Source: Diphasiastrum complanatum (taxonomy: Eukaryota; Streptophyta; Lycopodiopsida; Lycopodiales; Lycopodiaceae). From it: a stretch of DNA of 23,630 nt. Shown piece by piece: positions 1-10,027 of the stretch; positions within the stretch are counted from its first letter, which is position 1; each line of letters begins with the position of its first letter. The notes under the pieces are model-generated. The model had not been told where the DNA came from. It saw only the letters and a list, made by a program, of their open reading frames with translations, and did not search any database. The position numbers and the translations under genes were made by a program. The stretch is from positions 15,001 to 38,630 of the forward strand of contig MU835497.1 in assembly GCA_029204225.1 (NCBI GenBank), given 5' to 3'.

Positions 1-248
1 TCAAAGTTTGAAACATGGAGGAATCATTTAATTCACATTCTATTTTGTTCTTCATGTTCTAGTTATATCTTGATGTATAAAATTGATGTAAGAGAGTGAA
101 GCATCCAATATGGACACTATTCTCTATATCAATTATGAAAGATACTTTAGAATTTTAGAAAGGAGATCTATACTTAGGATGGAGATCATTCTAAAGTTGG
201 ATCAAAGTAGTATGATTAAAACTATGCCAAAACTAGTTGAAGAGGGAG
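1..248 (+). pseudogene. Decayed 3' end of a copia pol (RNase H tail) with polypurine tract
   Basis: The frame read from about 100 to 251 is open and resembles the last part of a copia RNase H: an N-M-D-T stretch where family members have H-I-D-x-R, then M-I-K-T-M-P-K where they have (A)D-M-L-T-K-x-L-P. It ends at a TGA at 252-254, just inside the putative LTR. A purine-rich run, GAAGAGGGAG, ends at 248 and directly precedes TGTGAAAG, the usual polypurine tract/LTR boundary. The rest of the element lies left of the window. The protein resemblance is weak and was judged by eye. The polypurine tract plus LTR start is the stronger evidence. Confidence 0.4.
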
Positions 249-893
249 TGTGAAAGATTTCAGCAAGTTTAGTCATATTTTGGTAAAATTGTCAATATGA
301 GGCCAAAACTCATTTTAGACTTAGAGATAAACTTTTTGAAGTTACATTAGTTTAAAATACATTCAATAAACAATTTTTGAAAGTGTGGGAAAGTTGGTAG
401 TCGAGTTAAAGAGAGATTCACATTTGAACTTTGGGTACATTGAATCTAGACCCAAAAAGAGTAGGGTTTACATTTTGGAGGGAAAACCAAGTGGCCAAAT
501 AGAGTTTGGACCTATTATAAAAGGAGGAAACTTGTGGAGCGACACATCTTCTCTCTTCTCTCTCTCATTTCATCATTATACATGGTTCTCTTTGGGTTGT
601 ACTACTCATTGGTGGACTCTCTTGATGTTGTCTTGCAATTCTGTGTGTAGAATGATCATTTATTGCTATTTTCGGTTCCACACGTGTGAAATACAGTAGG
701 GTATTGTAATTGTATGGATAGCAACCATATTTTATGTTTTGGTTCATGTTTGATCAGTATCTCTTAGAGTTTGCATCTCATTTTGTATGTAGATGCTAAT
801 TTTTCTACATTGGCAGGATTGTTGGTTTGCTCCTTATTGTAACCAAAGATCAGGGACATGGATTGGATCTTGAATGATCAAAAATCCTTCACA
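249..893 (+). repeat. Putative 3' LTR of the left-edge copia element
   Basis: The segment begins TGTGAAAG right after a polypurine tract and holds a TATA box followed by a CT-rich initiator-like stretch, as LTR promoters do. The right border is uncertain: CA dinucleotides that could close the LTR lie at 695 (AATACA, just after a CACACGTGTG palindrome) and at 893 (CTTCACA). No second copy is in the window, so neither LTR identity nor a target duplication can be tested. Confidence 0.5.
516..522 (+). promoter_or_regulatory. TATA box of the left-edge LTR
   Basis: TATAAAA sits in the context CCTATTATAAAAGGAGG and is followed about 30 bases later by a CT-rich tract (549-567), a common plant initiation context. 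It is probably the U3/R promoter of the LTR. Confidence 0.5.
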
Positions 894-1619
894 GGTCCTA
901 TGCTTGATGAAGAACTTTTTTGTGTGGATCCTTGGTATACATATGAAGTGAAGATCATCCAAGGAATCCATCATAGCAGCATCCTTACCATAACCATGAT
1001 AAGATCTCTTTGATAGAAATCTCTTGCCAATTCCACCAATTTGCCACTATTTCAATGTGCCTCCTCCATGCTTGATGTTGATCTTGGATTTGGAAAGTCC
1101 ATTTGCATGAATATAGTTGCATCATAAGTTTAGAAATCCGAGGCTTCCATGCCTCACAATGATCACAACGATCATATAGATCAAGATCATAAAATGTGTA
1201 AAAGTATTGATCATCAAGATTAAGCATACTAGCTTGACTAGTCCACATACTATGAACTTTATCGAAAATGGATCTAATATTGATATCAAATGCTATCTTG
1301 ATATTTTTTTAGGCAAAATACTTTCTCAAGGATGTAAGTGTCCACTTTGGATGTTTCACTTAATCTCAAAAGAAGTTTACAAAATGCCTTAAAACATGGA
1401 AAAACATGATTTTTCAAAATATGGTATCAAACTCATTCTTGCTCTTAGTAGATCCTAGAGCATACTTTTGATGACACAATATCTTGCTTTCAAAGTGTTT
1501 TGGAAACATATCTAAGTACTTGAAAAAATCTTAATAAATCAAGATTTTGTGCATCAAAAAATGGAAAAGAAATATAAGTGAAAAAGTTAGAGTGGAAACA
1601 CCTAAAACTTGTGTTTCTT
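894..1619. other. Unrecognised segment between two copia remnants
   Basis: No known family was recognised here. The only notable open frame is on the minus strand, from an ATG at 1248 to a stop at 985 (87 codons). It is rich in Trp, His and Cys, with a C-D-H-C-E-A-W stretch and W-W-N-W-Q near its end. It has no visible promoter, and the upstream minus-strand sequence (1250-1600) carries several stops. It could be a decayed element or host exon, or chance. Confidence 0.3.
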
Positions 1620-2883
1620 TACCATGAAAAAAGAACCACAAGGACTTGGCCTTGTATCTTGAAGATCCCCTTGAATATATGTTGAGGATGCTCCTCCTTA
1701 AACCTCGACCCCATCACAACTTGACTATCTTCAATAGAAATGATTTGTGATGCATCTTGAGATTCATGATGATGATCTCAGCCCCTTCCAAGGTTGAATG
1801 TTGATCTTCATAACATATGACATCTTTATTCTCAATCACCTTTGAGATAAAGAGTCCTCCTTGGTGGATATGCATCCAACCATGATCCATAAACTTGGAC
1901 CACCTTCCTTCCTTGTTTCCAAGGAAACATATGCAAAGAAAATACTTTCAAGTACACTAAGGTAATCAATCTTAGGCCTATAGTTGAACAAGACTCCATA
2001 TGGTGTATTTCATTTAAGAGCTTCAACCCTTCTCAAGGCTTTGACATTCAATGAGAATTCTATCTCAACATATGCTTTGAATAATAGGAAATAATTGTGC
2101 ACTATAAAACTTGAAGAAACAAGATATAACCAAGTGTCACTTGTGAAACTATCAATAAAAGTAGCAAAGCAAGTGGTATCTCCCTTGCTTATAGATGATG
2201 AAAAGTGAACATCCGAGTGTTCCAACTCCAATGGATGTATAGTCTTGATAGAAGACTTCAAATATGGCTCCTTATGTGATTTTGCTATTGAACAAGTCTC
2301 ACATGGCTTGATCTCCTTGACCATAGAAAACATAGATTTGAAATTGGTATGATCCAATCTCTTATGCCATAATTCCTCCTTGGAAATACTAGTCATCAAA
2401 GAAACATCACAAGAACTTGCACTTTCATGTAGATCTAACTTGAAAATGCCACCATAATTAGATCCATATGCTAGGATCTCATCACCTTTCTTAATAACAC
2501 AAGTATTGATGTTGAATTCCACATCAAGTCCATCATCAAGAAACTTTCCAACACTAATCACATTCTTTGTGAGTTTAGGAACAAAAAGAATATTGGAAAG
2601 AGATAAAATCTTAGAAGATGCAAATTTCAAGGGACAACTCCCAATTCCTTCAATAGTACATTCATGATCAATAGCTGTGTACATTGATTAAGTCCTTGAT
2701 AAGGTACAATAGAAGCAAAAGAATTCTTGGAGCAACACATGTGTGATGAAGCACCACTATCAATATACCAAGACACATCATTGAAGGATGTAGAGGAGTT
2801 ACTTGACACCATGAGAAGTCCTTCTCCTTCACTTGCAAATGGATCTTCTTTGATGATGTTGGCTTGATTGTCTTGATTATTCT
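1620..2883 (-). pseudogene. Copia element D: gag end, protease and integrase fragment
   Basis: Reading leftward on the minus strand from 2883: the gag/protease junction (N-Q-A-N, S-E-G-E-G-L-L-M-V-S-S), the protease site W-Y-I-D-S-G-A-S-S-H (DSG codons 2753-2761), then a frameshift near 2690. A long frame (2684-2010) follows with the rest of protease, the integrase zinc finger (L-W-H-K-R-L-D-H and C-E-T-C) and the first catalytic Asp in H-S-D-V-H-F. About 90 codons of the integrase core, including the second Asp and the Glu, are missing. After the stop at 2010 the same frame resumes with the integrase C-terminal L-E-T-R-K region, then decays to about 1620 near an S-R-F..P-Q-x-I-F motif also seen in element B. 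It is cut at 2883 by the LTR of element A. It is the same lineage as B and C, and not functional. Confidence 0.85.
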
Positions 2884-2984
2884 GTAGAACACCTTATCAG
2901 ACAAATCTCGGTTCTACTAACAAAGTGCATAGTTTAATTGACAAAGGCTGAGAAACGAACTCGAACTTGAAACATTTATATTTG

Positions 2985-3160
2985 TGTTCAAACTCGAAAG
3001 ATTCGCGAAATACATTTTTGTTGAAACTCAAAAGATTCGCGAACAGGTTCTTGTTGAAACTCGAAAAATTTGCGAACAAGAAACTGTTGCGAAAGATTGA
3101 TTTTTGTTCAAACTCGCAAACTTGTCACGAAACACGAAACTGTTGTGAACAATTCGCGAA
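2985..3160 (+). repeat. Degenerate direct repeats with TTCGCGAA palindromes in the U3 of A
   Basis: Imperfect repeats of roughly 35 to 45 bp share TTGTTGAAACTCGAAA followed by GATTCGCGAA. The 8-bp palindrome TTCGCGAA occurs at 3002-3009, 3036-3043 and 3153-3160, with related GCGAA copies between. They lie 110 to 270 bp upstream of the LTR TATA box, where U3 enhancers usually sit. Confidence 0.7.
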
Positions 3161-3269
3161 AAAAAATTATTCAAGTCTGGAAACAAAACGTTTTTTTGAA
3201 TATCAACCGTCTTAACATTTAGATCTACTGTTACAGAAGTAAAGGGCCAAAAGACCTATCTTGTAACAA

Positions 3270-3277
3270 TATAAATA
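3270..3277 (+). promoter_or_regulatory. TATA box in the LTR of element A
   Basis: TATAAATA in the context AACAATATAAATACATGTGC is the only good TATA box in this LTR. It would place transcription start near 3300, leaving about 290 bp of R-U5. Confidence 0.6.
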
Positions 3278-3595
3278 CATGTGCACTACTCCTTGTAAAT
3301 ACAACAGAGAGCAACAAGACAGCAAGAGATGTATACTGAAGAATCAAAATCAAAATAATAAAAATTTATCTTTGATTAAAGTTTCTCAACAGATGATTTT
3401 ATCAACTACTTCTGATTGTCTTGATATTCACACAACATATCTCTTAATTTTGTATGCTTTATTCAATCAAGGTAAAAACTGTTCTATTTGTACATCAACC
3501 AGAAACAGACCCGATTGAAGACACTGATATTAGTTTGATTTATTCAAATTTTTATCGTGTTCTTTGATGAAGAATTCTTAATATTTTTCCTACAG

Positions 3596-3637
3596 TGGTA
3601 TCAGAGCATATCAGAGCTGATACAGTGGTATCAGAAC
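3596..3637 (+). promoter_or_regulatory. Primer binding site of element A, partly duplicated
   Basis: TGGTATCAGAGC at 3596-3607 is complementary to the 3' end of initiator methionine tRNA, the standard copia minus-strand primer. The 14-base string TACAGTGGTATCAG occurs at 3591-3604 and again at 3621-3634, so a second near-perfect site, TGGTATCAGAAC, lies at 3626-3637. Confidence 0.9.
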
Positions 3638-3724
3638 ACCCCTCTCAACATCCCTCACACATCCATCAGCAGCCGCATCTGTACAAAAGATAAAGAGTCT
3701 GTTTATTTCTTTGTAGAATTCTGG

Positions 3725-5156
3725 CATGGAAAATACAATCTCAAAGGAAAAACAACTTAGCTATTTTCTTCGAGCCCTACCCAGGTCATTCCACACAACT
3801 TGAAATTTACTGGTGAAAGATTCGACAACGACACTTCAAAAGACAACAGATGGAGTCAAAGAGGAAATAAAAGCTCACGAATGCTATGACGATAATGGTG
3901 ATTCCAAAATGCTCTATTTACTCAGAAGAATAAATCTTCAAAGAATTCTAAGTTTCAAAGAGAGTCGTCTAAGAAGAATGGAAACGAATCCAAGACAAAT
4001 GACCAACAATAAGGAAAACAACAAAAAAAATTCTGGTGATAGGAAGATTTGCAATAGATGCAAAAGATCAGGTTATACAGAAGACAAGTGTTGGTTAAAT
4101 CCAAAAATTGATTGCATTCATTGTCATAAACGGGGTCATGCACCAATAGACTGTTATCAAAATCCCAGAAACAAAAAGGAGCAGAGTCGAAGCGAACCTT
4201 CAGATTCAAATTTTGTCGAAGACAAAGCAGAATACTCCAGAGCAGTAGAAGACAGGACGACAAGAAACTCAGCAGCATATGTTTGTGTTGATCTATGTTG
4301 TTCATCAAGTTCAAAAATTTGAGAAGTAGTACTTGATTCAGGAGCCACCTCACATTTTGTTTCCTCGAAACAAATTTTATCTGACTATAAGAAGACGAAT
4401 TATTTGAGATTCATTATACTTGGAGATAGTTCTAAGCATGTAGTTGATGGAACTAGTGTACTGTGGTTAGACACAAATCAGGGTGACAAGAAACTGGAGG
4501 AAGTTTTCTATGTCCCTACTCTTGATAAAGATCTTCTATCTGTAGCAAAGATAGTCGATATAGAAATGTCAGTAACCTTCACAAGAGACTCTTGTAAATT
4601 ATTCGATGAAGATTCATTTAACCTAGTTGCTAAAGGCAACAGAGAAGGTAATTTGTATCACTTGAACATTCGAACTCGAATCGAACAAGCAAATCAAACT
4701 CAAGAATCGACAGATATTTTGTGGCACAAGAGGTTATGTCACATGAACATGGAAGAATTGTACCAAGCCAACAAGAGTCAAAGAATTGAAGGAGTCCAAA
4801 TCAAGAGTCGAGATATTTGAACTACCTGCGAATCTTGTCTTAAAGGCAATGTGACTCGAACACCTTTTAGTAAAGATGTTTATAAAGCAACCAAGGTACT
4901 GGAAATTGTGCATTCAGATATTTGTGGACCATTTGGAATATTGTCATTAGGTGATGCAAAATACTTCATTACGTTTATTGATGACTTCAGCAAGTTTGTT
5001 GTGGTATACTTTATTCGTACAAAATCAGAAGCTTTCGAGAAATTCGTTGAGTATAAGAATTGGGCTAAGAAGCAGACATGCAACAAGTTGAAACAAATTC
5101 GCACAGATTGTGGAGGTGAGTACATTTCCAACAAATTCTTGTTTTTGCATTTGTAG
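3725..5156 (+). pseudogene. Copia element A gag-pol, truncated within integrase
   Basis: A possible gag start ATG at 3725 runs only a short way, and most of the usual gag N-terminus is missing. From 3813 one frame runs to 5156 with two in-frame TGA stops (4320-4322 and 4818-4820). In order: two zinc knuckles (the first, C-N-R-C..Y..C, has Tyr for His; the second, C-I-H-C-H-K-R-G-H..C, is perfect), the protease site L-D-S-G-A-T-S-H-F (DSG at 4335-4343), the GAG-pre-integrase HHCC finger (L-W-H-K-R-L-C-H, then C-E-S-C), and the integrase core with Asp in H-S-D-I-C-G-P and in R-T-D-C-G-G-E-Y. The match ends after S-N-K-F near 5144. The catalytic Glu, RT, RNase H and 3' LTR are absent. Two knuckles and DSGATSH mark a lineage different from B, C and D. 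Confidence 0.9.
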
Positions 5157-5330
5157 CCGACGTTTGATCTGACAACTCTACATCCAACTGCATCCGACAG
5201 TACACTTCGTTTTACATCTGACAGATTGCATTCTCTTACATCCGATGACCTGCATTTCCATTTGCATCTGCCATTGTAGCCAACACCCACAACATAAAAA
5301 CCCAAGACTATCTGTCAATTCATTTTTCGT
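5145..5330. repeat. Orphan segment with degenerate repeats of about 24 bp
   Basis: Between the broken integrase of A and the tail of B lie about 186 bases matching neither. CATCCGACAG, CATCTGACAG, CATCCGATGA and CATCTGCCA follow each other at roughly 24 to 40 bp spacing, each with a TTGCATT- or TGCATTT-like neighbour. The phrase TTGTAGCC occurs near both ends (about 5150 and 5274). A TATA-like CATAAAAACCC lies near 5293. It could be part of another LTR; its identity is unknown. Confidence 0.4.
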
Positions 5331-5404
5331 AAGCATTGATCTTGAGAGACCTATGCTTTGAGAAGGCACTTTTGCAAAGTGGCTTTGTGAGAAGATCAGC
5401 AATA
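5331..5404 (-). repeat. Left copy of the terminal pol-tail repeat of element B
   Basis: These 74 bases match 10664-10751 without a mismatch apart from lacking the 14 bases TAAGACCAAGATTA (10681-10694). The lesion removes part of the conserved tail and the frame to the natural stop. Similarity ends at 5331, after which the orphan segment begins. Confidence 0.95.
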
Positions 5405-8332
5405 CACGAAGATGTGTCGACATGTTCCAAGTTGATTTCACCTCCAATGAGCTTTTCCCTTACAAAATGGTGCCACTTCTATATGCTTGCTTCTTGCATG
5501 AAAAATAGAATTGTTTGCAAGAGCTTGTGCCGATATGTTGTCACATTTGATCAAGTGAAGATCATCCTCTTGGATGCACTTTAGCTCCATGATTAACCTC
5601 TTGATCCAAAGCACCTCTTTAGTTGTTGTAGTGAGTGCTTTGTACTCGGCCTCACAAGATGATAGAGATATGGTATCTTGCTTCTTTGAAAGCCAAGACA
5701 CAAGATTGCCTCCAAGAAAGATAGTATATGCATTAATGGACTTTCGATCCATTTTATCACTTGCAAAATCGGAATCTGAATAGCCAATAATGGTTAGATC
5801 TTCATTCTTGTACAATAAACCATAATCTTGAGTAGAAGATACATATCTTAGAACTCTCTTGGCCATCTTCCAATGTTGGACCTTGGGATGTTGCATAAAT
5901 TGACTCAATTTGTGCACACAATAGCTCAAATCGGGTCTAGTGAAAGTAAGCCAAAGTAAAGAGCCTATAAGACTCCTATAAAGTGTGATGTCCTCGAAGG
6001 ATCTTTCATCACCTTTAATAGGATCTTTTACATGTTTCTCCATGGGAGTATCTATGCCTTTACAATTTTGCATATCAAATTTTCTCAACATAGAAAAGAC
6101 ATATCTAGATTGACAAATAAAAGCATACTCTTCATGAAAATCAATCTCAAGGCCCAAAATGTAATGGATCTCTCCTAGTTCCTGCATTTTAAATTCTTTT
6201 CCTAATGCATCTTTGGTTTCTTGAACTAGCATCAAACAACTTCCATTGAGAATAATGTCATCTACATAGATTAGAAGAATGACAATATTACTACCATCAA
6301 ACCTTAAGTACATAGAAGGATCATAGTCACTAAACACAAATCCTAATGAAAGTAGAAAGTTGTTGAGTCTTGAATACCATGATCTAGGTGCTTGCTTCAA
6401 GCCATAAAGACTTCTAAATAGCAAACACACCTTAGATTTATCCTTGATAAATCCTTGAGGCTGTTCCATGTATATCTCCTCCTCAAGATAGCCATTCAAA
6501 AAAGCGTCGGAGACATCAAGTTGAAACAGTTTCCACTTAAAAAATAAGGCAAGAGAGATTATGATTCTTATTGTCACCATCTTTGCTATAGGAGCAAATG
6601 TTTCTTCATAGTCAAGGCCATATATTTGTGCAAAGCCTTTAGCACATAATCTTGCCTTGTACTTGTTGATGGAGCCATCATGATTGTACTTGATCTTGAA
6701 CACCCACTTGCATCCAATGATATGCATGTAAGGTGGTGGCTCCACTAGCTCCCATGTGTGGTTGGTGATCAAGGCATCATATTCAATCTTCATGGCCTCA
6801 TACCACTCCTTGGTATTAAGGGCTTCTTGAACATCTTTGGGCTCCTCATGAGAAACAAAATAAGCATAAGTGGAATCAAGATCCACTTGTTTTCCTTTGT
6901 CATCATAAGTGAGCCTCTTGGGCTCGGATCTCTCCCTCATGGATCTTCTAGGAGTGAAAATCTGAGGACTTCCATCTTCAAATCTCGACTCCTCCATATG
7001 TTGATTGTCTTTAATAACAATAGGTGATAGATTTTGAGGTTGCTTGATCTCGGCCCCTCCAAGATTGGACTTTTCTTCTTCATGAAAAAACTACATCTCT
7101 ACTATCAATTACTTTAGAGGTAGAGAGCATGTAGATTCGATAGGCTTTCTTGTTGGATGAATATCCAACCATTACTCCTTTGCTTGCACAAGGATCATCC
7201 TTCTTTCTTGTTTCCAAAGGAATATGGACAAAGCATATGCATCCAAATACTCTAAGGTGTTCAACCTTAGGTTTCTTCAAATAAAGTGCTTCATATGGTG
7301 ACTTTCCTCCAAGTGCTACATGAGGGAGTTGATTGCAAAGATAGTTTGAACAATTGATGGCCTCACCCCAAAAGTCTTTTGGCAAGGATGCCTCAATTCT
7401 AATGGTTTTGGCACATTCACACAGTGTTCTATTCTTTCTTTCAGCTACCCCATTTTGAGATGGCGTTTATGCACAAGAAAACTCTCTTTTAATGCCTTCA
7501 AGCTCACAATAATCATGAAATTTATTCGAAGTGTACTCACCACCTCCATCACTTCTAAGAATCTTGATTTTGTATGAAAATTGCTTTTCAACTAGAGCTT
7601 TGAACTTAGGAAATAGTCAAACACCATAGATTTTGAACCTAGAAGATATACCCAAGTAAATCTAGTGAAATCATCAATGAAAGTTACAAAGCACGTAGCA
7701 CCACCCTTGTTTTTTGAAGATGAGAAGTGTACTTCCGAGTGTATGAGCTACAATGGATGTGTAGTCTTGATAGATGACTTTTAAAAAGGCTTCTTATGAG
7801 ACTTAGATATGGCACAAGCCTCACATGGCTTGAAATTCTTGGAGATAAGATTAGGCAAGCCAATAGCTTTGGCTTTCTTGACCATGGACACCATAGAATT
7901 ATAGTTAGGATGTCCCAACCTTCTATGCCATAGTTCCTCCAAAGACATATCAGTAGCAAAAGCACTATCACAAGAGTTAGCATACTCTTTGGGATCAAGC
8001 TTGTAGATTCCGCCATATCTAGACCCAAATGCAAGGATCTCATCATGCTTCTTGATTGTATATGTATCAACATTGAAATTCACATCTAGTCCACTATCAA
8101 ACAATTGCCCAACACTAATAAGATTTTTTGTTAACTTGGGAACAAAAAGTACATTAGATAAAGAAAGAACTTTTGATGAAGAAAGCTTTAAGGGAATGGT
8201 CCCTATGCCTTCAGTAGCACACTCATGAACATTTGCTGTGTAGATGGACTTCTTGGCTCCTTCATAAGGTGACATGGATGAAAAAGAATACTTGGAGCTA
8301 TATGTGAGGAAGCTCCACTGTCGATATACCAC
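5405..8332 (-). pseudogene. Element B pol: integrase, reverse transcriptase, RNase H
   Basis: The order is protease end, integrase HHCC finger (L-W-H-R-R-L-G-H, C-E-A-C), integrase core, RT, RNase H. Lesions seen: an in-frame TAA at 7783-7781, a TAG at 7750-7748, the first integrase Asp read as Glu (H-S-E-V-H, codon 7735-7733), a frameshift near 7610, a TAA at 7469-7467 and one extra T in a run near 7084-7089. From 6997 to 5438 the RT-RNase H is open for 519 codons, with L-D-V-S-D-A-F, Y-V-D-D at 6268-6257, and the RNase H residues in D-S-D-F, C-E-A-E-Y and K-C-D-N. A frameshift near 5485 then cuts off the last residues, which continue in another frame to the A-D-L-L-T-K-P motif in the left pol-tail repeat. 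RT and most of RNase H look able to fold; integrase does not. Confidence 0.93.
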
Positions 8333-9345
8333 GAACCATCTTTCTTGAAAGGTGATGAAGAAAAACTCGAGACCATAAGAGATCCCTCTCCATCACTTGC
8401 ATGAGCATCTTTCTTCTCTTCATTAGAAATGTTGGCTTGCTCGAATTGACTCTTCTTCTTGAAGCAATTGGTGGCATAATGCCCCTTCTTGCCACAAAAG
8501 AAACACTTGATGTTTTTCTTCTTCTTCTTGGATGTGGAAGCTTGAGAAGACTCATCCTCTTCTCCTTTCTCCTTGGAAATAAGATTCTTCTTGTTTGAAG
8601 AGGATTGGTGTTGATTCTTACTTCTTGTCTTGTGCTTGTCTTTGGTAAAGAGAGCTTTACCATCAATGTTGAGAGACAGTCTCTCCATTTTCAAGAGTTT
8701 ATACTCTTGTCTTGATTCTTCAGAAATGAGCACACTTTGGAGTGCTTCCAGACTTGGTAGCTCCTCCTTAATGGCATAACTCTGAACAAGGTTGTCATAT
8801 TCCTCCTTAAACCCATTAAGTATGACTTGAACAAGTTCATTTTGGTTGATGGAGCCTCCTATGCATGACAATTCTCTATGGAGGTCTTTAACTCTCATTA
8901 CATAAGCTGAAGCACATTCATCACTTCTCTGTACACTTTAAAAAATTTGGTTTCTTAGTGTTAGAAGTCTAGAAGTATTCTTTGCCTCATAGATAGTCTT
9001 GAGAGTATCCCAAGCATCTTTGGCATTAGTACAAGCACCAATTTCTCTTAAGATGTCATTTGAGACATTCATCTTAATATAGTGCAGAGCCATCCTAGCT
9101 CCCTTTTTGTACTTTGGAATTTCTTGAGGAATTTGTGGTTCTTCTTCAATGCCAAGTACAATATCCATCACATCTTGTAGTATTAAGACAGATTCCATTC
9201 TAATCTTCCAAATTGAGTAATTGGAGGTTGACAATCTTTCACTTGCTTCTAATAGAAAGACACCCATTGAAGTCATAAAGAATGATGGAAATAAAAAAAG
9301 ATGGATGAAAGAATTGCTTATCTTCTCACTATAGGAACTAATCAA
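8203..9345 (-). pseudogene. Element B gag with start of protease
   Basis: One frame runs from an ATG at 9345, with internal Met codons nearer the usual copia gag start (the family region begins around E-A-S-E-R-L-S-T-S-N-Y). It holds the UBN2-type gag core (W-K-I-R-M-E-S, K-D-A-W-D-T-L, R-L-L-T-L-R) and an in-frame TAA at 8940-8938. It continues through V-M-R-V-K to one zinc knuckle C-F-F-C-G-K-K-G-H-Y-A-T-N-C (8505-8464), a Lys/Ser-rich stretch before it, and the protease site W-Y-I-D-S-G-A-S-S-H (DSG 8322-8314). Just after it, near 8305, a one-base loss shifts the frame, so the next 30 or so codons before the stop at 8203 are not real protein. The remaining protease continues in the pol frame. 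Confidence 0.92.
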
Positions 9346-10015
9346 GGGTACAAAACCAAATCCTATGTAAGACTAAGCAAAAAACTGTGAGATAGATCTC
9401 ACTAGCTTGACAATCTCTCTAAAACAAGATTTGAATCATCAAAAAAGATGAAGTCTAGCAAAAGTTATGGTTCTCTGAATTTCACACGTGTGAAATATTC
9501 CAAAAATGTCAAATTGACTCAAATACAATCTATTTGTATGAAACAATTTGCCTAGAACCTAGAAATTTTGTCTAAATCACATATAGATGAGATTGTGCAG
9601 CTTCTGGATGATTTTTGTGATCATTCAAGCAATAAATGACATGTACACACGATTTGCCACAAGTCTAGGCACCCTACCTACAACTCTTCAAAAGCTTATA
9701 ACTTCTGATTAGCTTATCCAACTGTCATGATTCAAATCAGATTTTACACATTTCTAGCTTTCTAGTGGGCTAATTTGTATGAAATTTGGATCTAAGGTGA
9801 GAGAGAACCACCAATATGAAAATGGGTGGATTTCACACGTGCCAGCACCTGAAATTCCGTACAGTACCTGATATGGACCATTCAATGTGGTTTGAAGCTC
9901 TAAATCACCAGAAAACTGCAAACTAGCTAGAAAGTAGAATCTAGACAATTCCTAGCTTGACATGAGATCAGATCTACAAACTTTTTGATTAGATTTGCTT
10001 GTAAAACTTAGGTAA
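9346..10015 (-). other. Untranslated leader of element B
   Basis: This stretch lies between the primer site and gag and has no credible coding content. It holds an 18-bp perfect palindrome, ATTTCACACGTGTGAAAT (9479-9496), and a related TTTCACACGTGCC at 9831-9843. The leader of element C is of similar length and also has a CACACGTGTG. Confidence 0.75.
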
Positions 10016-10027
10016 GCTCTGATACCA
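10016..10027 (-). promoter_or_regulatory. Primer binding site of element B
   Basis: On the minus strand the sequence is TGGTATCAGAGC, a perfect match to the copia initiator-methionine tRNA primer site. It abuts the LTR end at 10028 and fixes the element's direction. Confidence 0.95.

Larger units (their letters stand above)
2884..3594 (+). repeat. 5' LTR of copia element A
   Basis: The LTR starts TGTAG (2884) and ends CTACA (3594), a 5-bp terminal inverted repeat. It is followed after one base by a primer binding site, and 711 bp is normal for copia. It holds a TATA box at 3270-3277. It begins exactly where the minus-strand reading of element D breaks off, which supports the left border. The 3' LTR is absent because the element is truncated, so no target duplication can be read; the five bases before it are ATTTC. 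Confidence 0.85.

Noticed and set aside
3955-4353. Long antisense frame opposite gag of element A
   Set aside because: It is a shadow of the plus-strand gag, whose zinc knuckles and protease site fix the true strand.
4880-5305. 141-codon minus-strand frame opposite integrase of A
   Set aside because: It overlaps the recognised integrase core and then the degenerate CATCYGA repeats; its Cys/Arg/Ser bias reflects those repeats.
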